Numbered from the stretch's first letter, positions 28,477 through 37,232 are shown. The stretch: DNA of 64,000 bases from Lentibacillus daqui (GCF_027186265.1 NZ_CP114176.1:1550001-1614000); one strand, 5' to 3'. The notes: generated by a model from the letters alone, not told the origin. A program made the numbers and translations.

Positions 28477-29592
28477 ATGTTCAAGAAGACAAATAGAGGA
28501 AAAGAAAAGGACAAGCTAATGGCAAACGAAGAAGCTAAAACGGTTCGAAAAATTGTTGCAACCATTATTATCGCGATTGTACTTATTCTTCTCGTTGGCG
28601 GTATATCAGGATATATGTATGTAAAATCTGCACTCAAGCCGGTTAATCCGGATAGCAAAAAGGAAATTAATGTCCAGATTCCAATGGGTTCTTCCACTTC
28701 CGATATCGCTTCTATTCTTGAAGACCAAGGAATTGTTAAAGATGCACGGGTATTCCGTTTTTACATGAAGTTTAAGAATGAATCGGAATTTCAAGCAGGC
28801 GATTATACATTTATGCCGTCCATGACGCTAAATGAAATTATTAGTTCGTTGAAAAAAGGCAAGATGGAAAAAGAAGCGGTTTATACAGTCACGATTCCTG
28901 AGGGAAAGACGATCGATCAAATCGCGGAAATCTATGCGAAGAAACTGCCGATTTCCAAGAAAGCTTTCCTGAAAAAAGTTAACGATCCCAAGTACGTTAA
29001 GCAATTAATCAAACAATATCCTGATGTCCTGTCTGATGAAATCCTTGACAGTGATATCAAAACCCCTTTGGAAGGATACTTGTTCGCGGCAACATACCAG
29101 TTTTATGATGAAGATCCAAATATCGATACGATTGTACAAAAAATGCTAAAGAAAACGGTGAAGGTCGTGTCACCACATCTAGAAGAGATTTCCAAAAAGG
29201 ATCTCACTGTTCATCAAGCATTGACAATGGCTTCTTTGGTAGAAAATGAAGCGAGCTCCGAGGATCAGCGCCAAAAAATTGCTGGGGTTTTCTACAATCG
29301 TCTGGATGCAGGGATGCCACTGCAAACCGATCCAACAGTTTTGTATGCGTTAGGGAAGCATAAGGATAAGGTATCGTTAAAGGATCTGAAGGTAAAGTCA
29401 CCATATAACACGTATTACATTGATACATTACCAGTTGGCCCGATTTCCAATTTCTCAGAAAGCTCACTAACAGCTACACTGGACCCGGAAGATTCCGATT
29501 ATAAATATTTCCTGCATGATGATAAAGGACATATTTATTATGCAAAGACACATGATGAGCATGTGCAGCTTAAAGAAAAATACATCAAGTAA
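28477..29592 (+). CDS. mltG: Endolytic murein transglycosylase MltG (YrrL)
   Basis: 371 residues: a cytoplasmic basic N-terminus, one membrane helix (about 25-47), a LysM-like subdomain and the YceG catalytic domain. The catalytic Glu is in MASLVENEAS (about 250) and the region GVFYNRLDAGMPLQTDPTVLYALG is diagnostic. It cuts nascent glycan strands and sets their length during peptidoglycan growth. A -10-like TATAAT at 28442-28447 precedes it, with GGGGGATC as RBS. Confidence 0.95.
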   Translation: MFKKTNRGKEKDKLMANEEAKTVRKIVATIIIAIVLILLVGGISGYMYVKSALKPVNPDSKKEINVQIPMGSSTSDIASILEDQGIVKDARVFRFYMKFKNESEFQAGDYTFMPSMTLNEIISSLKKGKMEKEAVYTVTIPEGKTIDQIAEIYAKKLPISKKAFLKKVNDPKYVKQLIKQYPDVLSDEILDSDIKTPLEGYLFAATYQFYDEDPNIDTIVQKMLKKTVKVVSPHLEEISKKDLTVHQALTMASLVENEASSEDQRQKIAGVFYNRLDAGMPLQTDPTVLYALGKHKDKVSLKDLKVKSPYNTYYIDTLPVGPISNFSESSLTATLDPEDSDYKYFLHDDKGHIYYAKTHDEHVQLKEKYIK

Positions 29593-29676
29593 AATCATTT
29601 CACGGATTCGGTGTCCGTTGGCAACCAAACTTTAGAATAAAGGGATAATGGTTATATATGCGGTAAACGTTAATAG

Positions 29677-29943
29677 TGTGTTCAAGGTTAAGAGTGCGTG
29701 TTCAAAAAGGAGGATAAAAAGGACCGAGAAGTTCTAGGCGGCGTAGCTTTGAGCACCGGAGTGTATATAAAAGGTACATGAAGAGCGGAAAAGCAAGCCA
29801 ACGAGCTTCTTCAAAGGAAGGCCGACTAAAAACGGGCTTGCGCTCAGGCGTCGGCATACCCCTTTTGCAGGGGCATGTCATTTTTACCGGACTTTTTGAA
29901 CATCCTCTTAAGAGCCTTATTTTTTCTGGACTTTTTGAACACC
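29677..29943. repeat. Intergenic repeat family 1, compound (nested or tandem) copy
   Basis: A full copy runs from GTGTTCAAAAAGG (29698) to ACTTTTTGAACATCCTC (about 29907) and includes the GC-rich module GCCGACTAAAAACGG...GCGTCGGCATACCCC. It is flanked by an extra left end, GTGTTCAAGG (29677-29686), and an extra right end, GGACTTTTTGAACACC (about 29928-29943). Two left and two right ends suggest one element inserted in another. It fills most of the mltG-yrrM gap and keeps an open frame into yrrM. Confidence 0.8.
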
Positions 29944-29993
29944 GTCCAACCAGGCCATTTCCCGCTTTTTTACATGAAATGAGGGCTAAAAAG

Positions 29994-30665
29994 ATGGATG
30001 CAAGCTTGAGAAACTATTTAACCAGCTTATTGCCAAAACAGCAAGACTGGGTGAGAAAAATGGAAGAGCAGGCAAAAAAAGATCGTGTTCCAATTATGGA
30101 ACCAGTCAGTATGGAATTTGTTATGCAGCTTATTCGCCTGCAAAAACCGTCACGGATTTTAGAACTTGGTACAGCAATTGGCTACTCCGCGTTACGAATG
30201 CTTGACGCTAATCCAGAATCAATGATTGTGACGATTGAACGGGATGAAGAACGATACCGGCAAGCCGTAACCAACGTGAGAGCGCACAATAAGCAAGGAC
30301 AGATTGATATCATGCATGGGGATGCATTGGAAATTGTTTCGGATGTATTGGTAAAAGGTCCGTTTGATATGTTATTCATCGACGCTGCAAAAGGTAAATA
30401 TCAGCAGTTTTTTTCTTTATATTCCCCTGTAGTTGTAAAAGATGGCTTAATTATAACTGATAATGTATTATTTAAAGGGTATGTGGATGATCCGGAAAAA
30501 GAACATCCACGGTTCAAGAAATTGGGCCAAAAAATACGTAATTACAATGATTGGCTGATAAGCAATCCTGATTATATAACATCCATTGTTCCTATTGGCG
30601 ATGGTGTAGCAATGAGCGTTAAAAAAGAAGGGAGCATGCCAGACCCATGGTGGAAAGACCAGTAG
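29994..30665 (+). CDS. yrrM: SAM-dependent O-methyltransferase YrrM
   Basis: 223 residues from ATG 29994, which has GAGGG upstream; ATG 29979 in the same frame is possible. An open frame extends another 72 codons through the repeat to 29778, but that part is repeat sequence, not gene. Methyltransferase_3 (COMT-like) fold: RILELGTAIGYSALRM (SAM site), FDMLFIDAAKGKYQQFF (metal/acidic site), IITDNVLFKG. B. subtilis YrrM acts in 5-methoxyuridine tRNA modification (TrmR). The yrrN/yrrO peptidase genes that follow in B. subtilis are missing; udk overlaps directly. Confidence 0.9.
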   Translation: MDASLRNYLTSLLPKQQDWVRKMEEQAKKDRVPIMEPVSMEFVMQLIRLQKPSRILELGTAIGYSALRMLDANPESMIVTIERDEERYRQAVTNVRAHNKQGQIDIMHGDALEIVSDVLVKGPFDMLFIDAAKGKYQQFFSLYSPVVVKDGLIITDNVLFKGYVDDPEKEHPRFKKLGQKIRNYNDWLISNPDYITSIVPIGDGVAMSVKKEGSMPDPWWKDQ

Positions 30666-31288
30666 TAATTGGTGTCGCTGGAGGAACCGGAAGTGGAAAG
30701 ACCACTGTAACCCGTTCGATTTCCCAGCGATTTTCTGATAAGACCATTCTTGTCATCGAACAGGATTATTATTATAAAGATCAAAGCCATTTACCCTTTG
30801 AAGAACGGTTGAAGACAAATTACGATCACCCGTTGGCATTTGACAATGATTTATTGATTGAACATGTCAAGGATTTGGTTCATCAAAAAGCAATTGAGAA
30901 ACCTGTGTACGATTATAAAGTTCATAATCGATCACAAGAGGTCATCCATGTTGAACCGAAAGAGGTTATTATTTTAGAAGGGATATTAATATTGGAGGAT
31001 CCACGATTAGTTGATCTGATGGACATTAAGGTATTCGTGGATACGGATGCTGACCTAAGGATGGTGCGTCGGCTCATGCGGGATATAAAGGAGAGAGGGA
31101 GATCGCTTGATTCGGTGATTGACCAATATATTAACAGCGTAAGGCCAATGCACTTACAATTTGTGGAGCCAACCAAACGATATGCCGATATTATTATTCC
31201 TGAAGGCGGGCAAAATCACGTTGCCATCGACATCATGGCTACCAAAATAGAAACGATTTTATCCAAAAATCGAAAAATGAATGGTTAA
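30647..31288 (+). CDS. udk: Uridine kinase
   Basis: 213 residues. P-loop GVAGGTGSGKTTVTR (about 9-23), EQDYYYKDQSHLP, and the lid/base-binding region VYDYKVHNR are typical of uridine/cytidine kinase. It phosphorylates uridine and cytidine to UMP and CMP. It overlaps the yrrM 3' end by 19 bases, implying coupled translation. Confidence 0.97.
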   Translation: MVERPVVIGVAGGTGSGKTTVTRSISQRFSDKTILVIEQDYYYKDQSHLPFEERLKTNYDHPLAFDNDLLIEHVKDLVHQKAIEKPVYDYKVHNRSQEVIHVEPKEVIILEGILILEDPRLVDLMDIKVFVDTDADLRMVRRLMRDIKERGRSLDSVIDQYINSVRPMHLQFVEPTKRYADIIIPEGGQNHVAIDIMATKIETILSKNRKMNG

Positions 31289-31445
31289 AAGAATTGAAAA
31301 TTAAAATTAAATCTGCCATAGTATGAAATAGTACATTATTTTATTCTGATAAGGGAATCCCAAGCAATTATGAATCGTATATCATCATAACAACTTGATG
31401 TAAAATGTTAAATATTTGGCGATGCAGAAAAAGGAGTGTTTTTAC

Positions 31446-31922
31446 ATGGCTACAGAAAAAAGTTATTACATGACAAAAGAGGGGAAAAAGAAATTAGAAG
31501 ATGAATTACATTATCTAAAAACCGATCGACGTCAGGAGGTTGTCGAACGGATAAAAGTGGCGCGAGGATTTGGCGACCTATCTGAAAACTCTGAATATGA
31601 TGCTGCGAAAGATGAGCAGGCATTTGTAGAATCCCGGATAACCCAGGTTGAAAAAATGATCCGCAATGCAGTAATTATCGAAAATGATAATGAGGATCCT
31701 AATATTGTTTCGTTAGGGAAATCTGTTACTTTTACTGAGCTTCCAGACGGGGAAGAGGAAACATACAAAATTGTCGGCAGTGCCGAGGCAGACCCGTTTG
31801 AAGGAAAAATCTCCAATGACTCACCAATCGCTAAAAGCCTGCTTGGTCACGAAGTTGGTGAAGAGGTAACCGTTGCAACTCCAGGCGGTGACATGCAAGT
31901 CAAAATCACAAAAGTTGAATAA
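31446..31922 (+). CDS. greA: Transcription elongation factor GreA
   Basis: 158 residues from ATG 31446 (AAAGGAG upstream; the earlier in-frame codon 31416 is not needed). An N-terminal coiled coil with the acidic tip region (SENSEYDAAKDEQ, about 44-56) is followed by the C-terminal FKBP-like domain. It rescues backtracked RNA polymerase by stimulating transcript cleavage. A strong terminator follows. Confidence 0.96.
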   Translation: MATEKSYYMTKEGKKKLEDELHYLKTDRRQEVVERIKVARGFGDLSENSEYDAAKDEQAFVESRITQVEKMIRNAVIIENDNEDPNIVSLGKSVTFTELPDGEEETYKIVGSAEADPFEGKISNDSPIAKSLLGHEVGEEVTVATPGGDMQVKITKVE

Positions 31923-31980
31923 GCACAATGATCTTTTCGCTGGAACCGGATAAGCAAAAGTCGAAACACATGTATAGTGT

Positions 31981-32012
31981 CAACAAAAGCGGGAAAACCC
32001 CGCTTTTGTTGT
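31981..32012 (+). terminator. Terminator after greA
   Basis: CAACAAAAGCGGG (31981-31993) pairs with CCCGCTTTTGTTG (about 31999-32011) with a short A-rich loop; the T's lie within the 3' arm. Confidence 0.75.
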
Positions 32013-32127
32013 TCAAAGTAAAAAATGTAAATAAATCGTAATAAATGTCATCAGAATTTTTATTAATTCTCTACAATATTCTTTTTTTTATATGGTATGA
32101 TATAAATCGAGTAAGGAGGTTAGGTTA

Positions 32128-32856
32128 ATGGACGATGATAATAATAAAAATTCTCGGGTTGACCGATTTGAAAAACGGCGCAAAAATACCAAATGGCTAT
32201 CGATCATGCTTGTTGTTGGAGCAGTGCTAGTTGTACTTTTGATTGGCACATTCATATTCGGTGGTAATGATGAAGCCGATAAAACATCTGATGAAAAGCA
32301 AACGAGTGCTGAACACGCTTCTGGCACCTCAGATCCCGATACTACCAACAAGGATTCAATGGATTTATCAGAAGGTGAATCGTCAGAAAACGATGAACAG
32401 CAAGCGGACGAGCAGGAACATGCTGATAATGATCAGGATGAAGACACTGACAAAGAAAAGGATGAAGACACCGACAAAGAAAAGGATGAAACAGATACTG
32501 ATAAAGAAGAGGTAAAAACCAAAAAAGTTGAAACATCGGATGACAACAATGTTGCAGAGGCTTATAAAGGTAACTGGAAACCAGTCGGAACCGAGCAAAA
32601 GGGATCACATACAACCAATTACGATGAAGGAACCCAAGATCGCAAAGAAATGGAAGAAGCAGCTGCTGTCGGAGCGGGATTGGATCCGGAAAATATGACC
32701 GCATGGTGGCTTGGGCGTGCCGGAGACCAAAAGGTGACTGCAACAGTTTCAGGTAAAAATGATCCCAAGACCTACAGGGTACACTTAACATGGGTTGATG
32801 ACCAAGGATGGAAGCCAACAAAAGTGGAAGTATTAAAAGAAAACGATAAAAAATAA
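32128..32856 (+). CDS. yrrS: DUF1510 membrane protein YrrS
   Basis: 242 residues: a basic N-terminus, one membrane helix (about 29-49), a long very acidic, low-complexity linker (about 52-140, with DTDKEKDE repeated in tandem at about 110-127) and a conserved C-terminal DUF1510 domain (NWKPVGTEQKGSH... WWLGRAGDQKVTATVSGK). It is probably an extracytoplasmic cell-envelope protein. In B. subtilis pbpI lies between greA and yrrS; here it is absent. The RBS AAGGAGG is strong. Confidence 0.85.
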   Translation: MDDDNNKNSRVDRFEKRRKNTKWLSIMLVVGAVLVVLLIGTFIFGGNDEADKTSDEKQTSAEHASGTSDPDTTNKDSMDLSEGESSENDEQQADEQEHADNDQDEDTDKEKDEDTDKEKDETDTDKEEVKTKKVETSDDNNVAEAYKGNWKPVGTEQKGSHTTNYDEGTQDRKEMEEAAAVGAGLDPENMTAWWLGRAGDQKVTATVSGKNDPKTYRVHLTWVDDQGWKPTKVEVLKENDKK

Positions 32857-32879
32857 CCGGATGCGAATAGGGCGTGTGA

Positions 32880-33572
32880 ATGTTGACAATCGGAATTATC
32901 GGCGCAATGGATGAGGAAATTGCCACTTTAAAAGCTAATATGAAGAATAAACGGGAAATAACTGTTGCCAATTGTTTATTTGTACAAGGTAACTTAGGTA
33001 ATAAGGATGCTGTTCTCCTAAAGTCCGGAATTGGTAAAGTGAATGCCGCGATGGCTGCAACCATATTGCATGAACGTTTTTCTCCATCACACGTAATTAA
33101 TACTGGCTCTGCCGGTGGATTTGCCAAGGAATTGGACGTTGGCGATGCTGTCATTTCGGCACAGGTTGTCCATCATGATGTTGATGCAACCGCTTTTGAT
33201 TATGCATATGGACAAGTACCAGGAATGCCTGCTATGTACGCGGCTGACACGGAATTAATGGAAGCAGCAAAGCAAGCAATGGATAATCTGCATATACGAT
33301 CAAAAATTGGAGTGATCGCGACAGGTGATTCTTTTATGGATGACCCGGAACGTGTTGGTTTTGTCCATGACAAGTTTCCTGACATGCTTGCCGCAGAAAT
33401 GGAGGCAGCTGCCATTGCTCAGGTTTGTTATCAATATGAAACGCCATTTGTCATTACAAGGGCATTATCTGATATCGCTGGCAAACAATCATCGATATCA
33501 TTTGATGCATTCCTCGACAAAGCTGCAAAAAATGCCGCCCATTTGGTCATGGCTATGCTGGAACAGTTATAA
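32880..33572 (+). CDS. mtnN: 5'-methylthioadenosine/S-adenosylhomocysteine nucleosidase
   Basis: 230 residues, PNP/UDP phosphorylase family: IGIIGAMDEEIATL at the N-terminus, NTGSAGGF, the substrate Glu in AAEMEAAAIAQ (about 172-182) and RALSDIAG with the catalytic Asp. It removes adenine from MTA and SAH for methionine/cysteine recycling. In B. subtilis mccA-mccB follow; here yrhC follows directly. Confidence 0.96.
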   Translation: MLTIGIIGAMDEEIATLKANMKNKREITVANCLFVQGNLGNKDAVLLKSGIGKVNAAMAATILHERFSPSHVINTGSAGGFAKELDVGDAVISAQVVHHDVDATAFDYAYGQVPGMPAMYAADTELMEAAKQAMDNLHIRSKIGVIATGDSFMDDPERVGFVHDKFPDMLAAEMEAAAIAQVCYQYETPFVITRALSDIAGKQSSISFDAFLDKAAKNAAHLVMAMLEQL

Positions 33573-33645
33573 TTGTTCCAGTAATTACCGTCTTCGTAAC
33601 CTATTCATCTATGATATGATGCGATATAGGGAAGGAGAGGATAAC

Positions 33646-33873
33646 ATGATCTCAAGACAAAAGCTTAAGGAAAAATTGAAAGATTATCGGCGATTTAGTG
33701 TTACATTGTTAATCATTGGTATTTATTTTTACCTGGGCGGGATCATGGATACGTATATGGAACCCATGGCTGATGGGGGCATACTCACTTTATTATCCCT
33801 GATCATGGTAATTTGCTCGGGATGGTTTATGTTTAGATCCCGTAAAATAAAAATGATGTTGGAAAATTGGTAA
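33646..33873 (+). CDS. yrhC: YrhC family small membrane protein
   Basis: 75 residues from ATG 33646, with GGAGAGG upstream. Two membrane helices (about 19-36 and 46-65) separated by GGIMDTYMEPMADGG, and basic ends; this matches YrhC, which in B. subtilis ends the mtnN-mccAB operon. A longer open frame covering 33325-33873 only overlaps mtnN out of frame before this start. The function is unknown. Confidence 0.8.
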   Translation: MISRQKLKEKLKDYRRFSVTLLIIGIYFYLGGIMDTYMEPMADGGILTLLSLIMVICSGWFMFRSRKIKMMLENW

Positions 33874-33908
33874 GCGCGTATGATGTTTAGATCATACACG
33901 CTTTTTTA
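33873..33908 (+). terminator. Terminator after yrhC
   Basis: Stem AGCG+GTATGAT (33873-33884) with ATCATAC+CGCT (33891-33902), loop GTTTAG, followed by TTTTTT. Confidence 0.75.
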
Positions 33909-34253
33909 TTGTCAAAAAGGACTTGAATATCCCCGTAAAACACATCCACATTTCTTGAGGAAGGTAAGAGATTTATCCCGCAGACATTTGCTAGAATAAC
34001 TTCGATTTTTTGTTCTTTATAATAGACATTACATTCTTTATATAATATAATGTAATCAGATATACCCATAATGTCTTTTTATTTTGAATGCCTTGAAACC
34101 CTTTGAACCTTATACACGTTATTGTCATAGTTATTTTTTATCAATAAAGGTAAAAGAACGAACGGGCATATTTAATCACGAACATAATGAAAATAGGTAT
34201 TTATAACTGTGGACATTTTTGAAACATTACATAACAAGAAGGAGTAGGTTCGG
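33909..34253. other. 345-bp AT-rich intergenic region upstream of the exopolysaccharide operon
   Basis: No convincing gene. It holds two overlapping inverted repeats: AGACATTA (34024-34031) with TAATGTCT (34069-34076), followed by T5; and ATTACATT (34028-34035) with AATGTAAT (34049-34056). They share bases 34028-34031, so they cannot form together. No clear SigA promoter was found. The RBS AAGGAG of the next gene is at about 34239. Confidence 0.4.
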
Positions 34254-35015
34254 ATGAACAAAAATTTTGTATTGACGCTACTCGTTTTGCTAATCTGCTT
34301 CAATAGCTGGGGAATCTATTTTTTGCAACTGCCATTCTATCAGGAGGTATTGATGATTGCGGGGATATCCTTTGTGCTTATGAGTTTGATTAAGGAGCGG
34401 TTTATCTTTTTGTATGCCCTTAGCCTGATTTTAAGCTATGGTTTCTTTTTAATTTTGTACGCATTTGTAAATAAACATGCTTCATCAGAAATGCAGGTCA
34501 TGTACATACAGAGCCACCTGCTGTTTACCAGCTTGACTTTGCTGTTCTGGGTGCTGCTCAATTTTATCAAAAAGATGGGAGAGGAAAATGAACAGCTCAT
34601 CCAAAAAAATGCACAATTACAGAAATACAAGGAAGATACCAGTATCCTTACTGTTCAAGAGTTTGTGGAGCAGGCTAAATGGGCGCTTACTGCGTCCAAA
34701 ATAAACCGTACGGTGACCTGGATGGTGCAACTGGAAATAGCAAACAGGCACCCCGAGATTGAAATGAATATTCAACAAGTCATAGAAGATATTTCTCAGT
34801 CGCTCATCCGCAAGCGTTTTGACCTGGTTACCTCAACAGATGGCCATATTTATATTCTGCTTAAAAATGCAGATCAGCGGTATGTCGATGAAATGATCGA
34901 TATGCTATATGATAGGATGCGAAAAAAATTTAACCTCATTGTTCCGCCTATTATCGTCCATGCAGCACCGGTCGAAGAAGAAATTTCTGTTGGGGTTGTC
35001 GAGGAGGTACAGTAA
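34254..35015 (+). CDS. Membrane protein with degenerate GGDEF domain (YdaK-like)
   Basis: 253 residues: four predicted membrane helices in 1-105, a short coiled coil (about 108-126, EENEQLIQKNAQLQKYKED), then a domain that aligns with GGDEF folds (LTVQEFVEQAKWAL; FDLVTSTDGHIYILL). The signature is destroyed: the GGDEF position reads DGHIY, and the inhibitory RxxD site reads KRFD. It therefore should not make c-di-GMP. By position it resembles YdaK, the c-di-GMP receptor of the B. subtilis ydaJKLMN exopolysaccharide operon, but whether this version binds the nucleotide is open. It overlaps the glycosyltransferase gene by one base. Confidence 0.65.
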   Translation: MNKNFVLTLLVLLICFNSWGIYFLQLPFYQEVLMIAGISFVLMSLIKERFIFLYALSLILSYGFFLILYAFVNKHASSEMQVMYIQSHLLFTSLTLLFWVLLNFIKKMGEENEQLIQKNAQLQKYKEDTSILTVQEFVEQAKWALTASKINRTVTWMVQLEIANRHPEIEMNIQQVIEDISQSLIRKRFDLVTSTDGHIYILLKNADQRYVDEMIDMLYDRMRKKFNLIVPPIIVHAAPVEEEISVGVVEEVQ

Positions 35016-36256
35016 TGAGTGTGTTGCTATATATCATCACGGTATTTTTTTGGGGGATGATCTTGTTTTATTCTCTGTTGACAACTGCGGGGGTGAAACA
35101 ACGGAGTAGTAAACAACAAACGATACAGTTGGAACATTACCCCAGTGTGGCCGTGTTGATCCCGGCACATAATGAAGGAGTTGTTATCACAGATACGTTG
35201 CGAGCCATGAGCGAGTTGCGCTATCCTGGGAAGCTGGAAATTTATTTGCTCGATGATCAGTCGACCGACAATACAGCGGAAATTGTGCAGGAGTTTTCCT
35301 CAGTGTTTTCTCATATTCATTATATTCCTGTGCCGGATGGCAAACCAAAGGGAAAATCACGCGTTCTGAACTATGGATTACACATCTCGGATTCGTATTA
35401 TTTTGCTGTCTATGACGCTGATAACCAGCCTGAACCGGATGCGCTTGTTCGATTGGTCGAAGCAGCAGAAACCACGGGAAAGGCTGCCGGTGCGGTCGGT
35501 TACGTAAAAACGAAGAATATGTTCACCAATGTACTTACCAGGATGATCGGGCTGGAGTTTCAGGTCTTTCAGTTATTGATGCAATCCGGCAGATGGGCTC
35601 TGTTTAAACTGGGCTCGCTCGCAGGAACGAATATGCTTTTAAAGCGGGCGGTGTTGAAGGAATTGGGGGGATATGATGTCCATGCGCTGGCGGAGGATGC
35701 GGAATTGACGGTCCGGATCACTGCGGCCGGCTATCTCCTGCCTGTTGTGGCAAATTCCCGGACGTTTGAGCAGGAACCGGAAAAGCTTCGAACCTTTATT
35801 AAGCAGCGCACCAGGTGGCTGACAGGTAATATTTATTTGTTGGAAAAGTCACTTCACGATTTCAGTCATTGGAAAGGCAAAACATTTTTCCTGTCGATAC
35901 AGCATCTCATGACCTATTTGTTGTTTGTTCTGTTGCTGTTAGTTTCCGATGTGATGTTTGTTATCGGTTTGTCGGGGTACGAGATGCCCAACATTCAGGT
36001 GCCCATCATATTGCTATGGTCAATGAGTTACATCGTTTATACGTCGTATTTCCTGGCTGCAATCGCTGTCGACCGCAATGTGTCTCTTGCAAATATTGTT
36101 TTTGTATTTATCATGTATTTTACGTATGCGCAACTGTTTATTCTGCTGTTACTCAGAAGTCTGAAACAGTACGTCTGGAGCAGGTTGAAAGGAACGACCA
36201 TTGAGTGGGATAAGACGAAGCGGTTTAAGCAAAAGGGACAAACGAATGAGAAATAG
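35015..36256 (+). CDS. Membrane glycosyltransferase, family 2 (YdaM-like)
   Basis: 413 residues: an N-terminal membrane helix (about 3-24), a cytoplasmic GT2 domain and three or four C-terminal helices (about 295-385). Processive-synthase residues are present: AHNEG, the Asp pair in LLDDQSTDNT (about 87-96), DADNQPEP (DxD), AEDAELT (base) and the QRTRW motif (about 269-273). This is the cellulose/PNAG/hyaluronan synthase type, so it probably polymerises and exports a beta-linked glycan. Matches YdaM by layout and neighbours. ATG 35015 overlaps the previous stop. Confidence 0.85.
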   Translation: MSVLLYIITVFFWGMILFYSLLTTAGVKQRSSKQQTIQLEHYPSVAVLIPAHNEGVVITDTLRAMSELRYPGKLEIYLLDDQSTDNTAEIVQEFSSVFSHIHYIPVPDGKPKGKSRVLNYGLHISDSYYFAVYDADNQPEPDALVRLVEAAETTGKAAGAVGYVKTKNMFTNVLTRMIGLEFQVFQLLMQSGRWALFKLGSLAGTNMLLKRAVLKELGGYDVHALAEDAELTVRITAAGYLLPVVANSRTFEQEPEKLRTFIKQRTRWLTGNIYLLEKSLHDFSHWKGKTFFLSIQHLMTYLLFVLLLLVSDVMFVIGLSGYEMPNIQVPIILLWSMSYIVYTSYFLAAIAVDRNVSLANIVFVFIMYFTYAQLFILLLLRSLKQYVWSRLKGTTIEWDKTKRFKQKGQTNEK

Positions 36257-37232
36257 GCCTGTTCTTGCTTTGCTATTATTCGCAGCAACCATAGGGGGGA
36301 TATTCTTCACTATGTTTAATAAGATGGATTCCGTGAAGCAAATCGTAGAGAAACACTATACAGATACTACAGGGTGTATTCATGCATATCCGGATGATAT
36401 GGACAGTCCTTGTCTTTCTGAAAGCATCGGTTTGTACATGGAGTATTTGCTTCAGACTAATGACGAGGAAGGCTTCGACGAGCAATTTTACGTATTGACC
36501 GAGCAATTTTTGCGGAAAAAACGCGGGTCATTTCTTATTCGATGGGAACTGAAGGAGGATGTTTCGGCCAATGCACTAATTGATGATACCCGTATCATCA
36601 ATGCATTAAGGGTTGGTGGGAAACAGTTTAACAAGCCTGCCTACACTACCCTTGCCAACAGTCTGACTACGACTTTAAAGGCTTTAAGGCAAGGTGATGT
36701 GTATGCTGATTATTACAATTGGCAAAACAAGGATATCGCTCCACAGATCACACTAAGTTATATCACAAACGAATTTGCTATAATGCTTCCTGGTACGCAA
36801 AAGACAGTACATATCCTGGGTGGGGTAAATACGGAGGAGACATTTTTCCCGGAAAGTTATCAATTACGGGAGAAGCAATACAAGAAGCAGAAAGAGATAC
36901 ATATGGTGGATCAATTATTAATCGCTATTAATCGAAACCATGCCGGCTATACTTCTGATCGATTTAATCAATGGTTGAAAGCACAATGGGATCAAGGTAT
37001 TTTGTACGGAAGGTATGATCGGAGCACCTTGGAGCCTACAGTGTCCTATGAATCGCTGGCCGTTTACTATTACTTGTACCGTTATTTCCTGCAGATGCAC
37101 GAAGATCAGCTCGCCATTGAAGTAGCCGATCATGCCAGTGAATTGGCAAAGGAGCATAAACTGAAGGAAACACATTTTTTTGATTTTATCCATTACCAGC
37201 AAATGAAATACGAAACGGAGGGGATGCAATGA
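36246..37232 (+). CDS. Probable glycoside hydrolase family 8-like protein (YdaJ-like)
   Basis: 328 residues from ATG 36246, which overlaps the glycosyltransferase gene by 11 bases. An N-terminal signal anchor (about 4-21), then an alpha-helical secreted domain. SESIGLYMEYLL (about 59) resembles the catalytic Glu site of GH8 and IDDTRIINAL the Asp site. Within the operon it would trim or release the polymer, like BcsZ or YdaJ. The GH8 call rests on a few motifs and on context. It overlaps the next gene by four bases (ATGA). Confidence 0.6.
   Translation: MRNRPVLALLLFAATIGGIFFTMFNKMDSVKQIVEKHYTDTTGCIHAYPDDMDSPCLSESIGLYMEYLLQTNDEEGFDEQFYVLTEQFLRKKRGSFLIRWELKEDVSANALIDDTRIINALRVGGKQFNKPAYTTLANSLTTTLKALRQGDVYADYYNWQNKDIAPQITLSYITNEFAIMLPGTQKTVHILGGVNTEETFFPESYQLREKQYKKQKEIHMVDQLLIAINRNHAGYTSDRFNQWLKAQWDQGILYGRYDRSTLEPTVSYESLAVYYYLYRYFLQMHEDQLAIEVADHASELAKEHKLKETHFFDFIHYQQMKYETEGMQ

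Noticed and set aside
29687..29918. TTAAGAG on both sides of the repeat, seen first as a target-site duplication
   Set aside because: Similar TTAGAG or CTCTAA bases flank other copies too, so it is more likely part of the element ends.
29778..29993. N-terminal extension of the yrrM frame
   Set aside because: It translates the repeat; the gene has its own RBS and start at 29994 that give the family length.
32342..33154. 270-codon minus-strand ORF opposite yrrS and mtnN
   Set aside because: Shadow of two well-supported genes; the low-complexity acidic repeat read backwards keeps the frame open.
33887..34069. 60-codon minus-strand ORF after yrhC
   Set aside because: No ribosome binding site, overlaps the yrhC terminator and the AT-rich hairpins, and no recognisable motif; probably chance.
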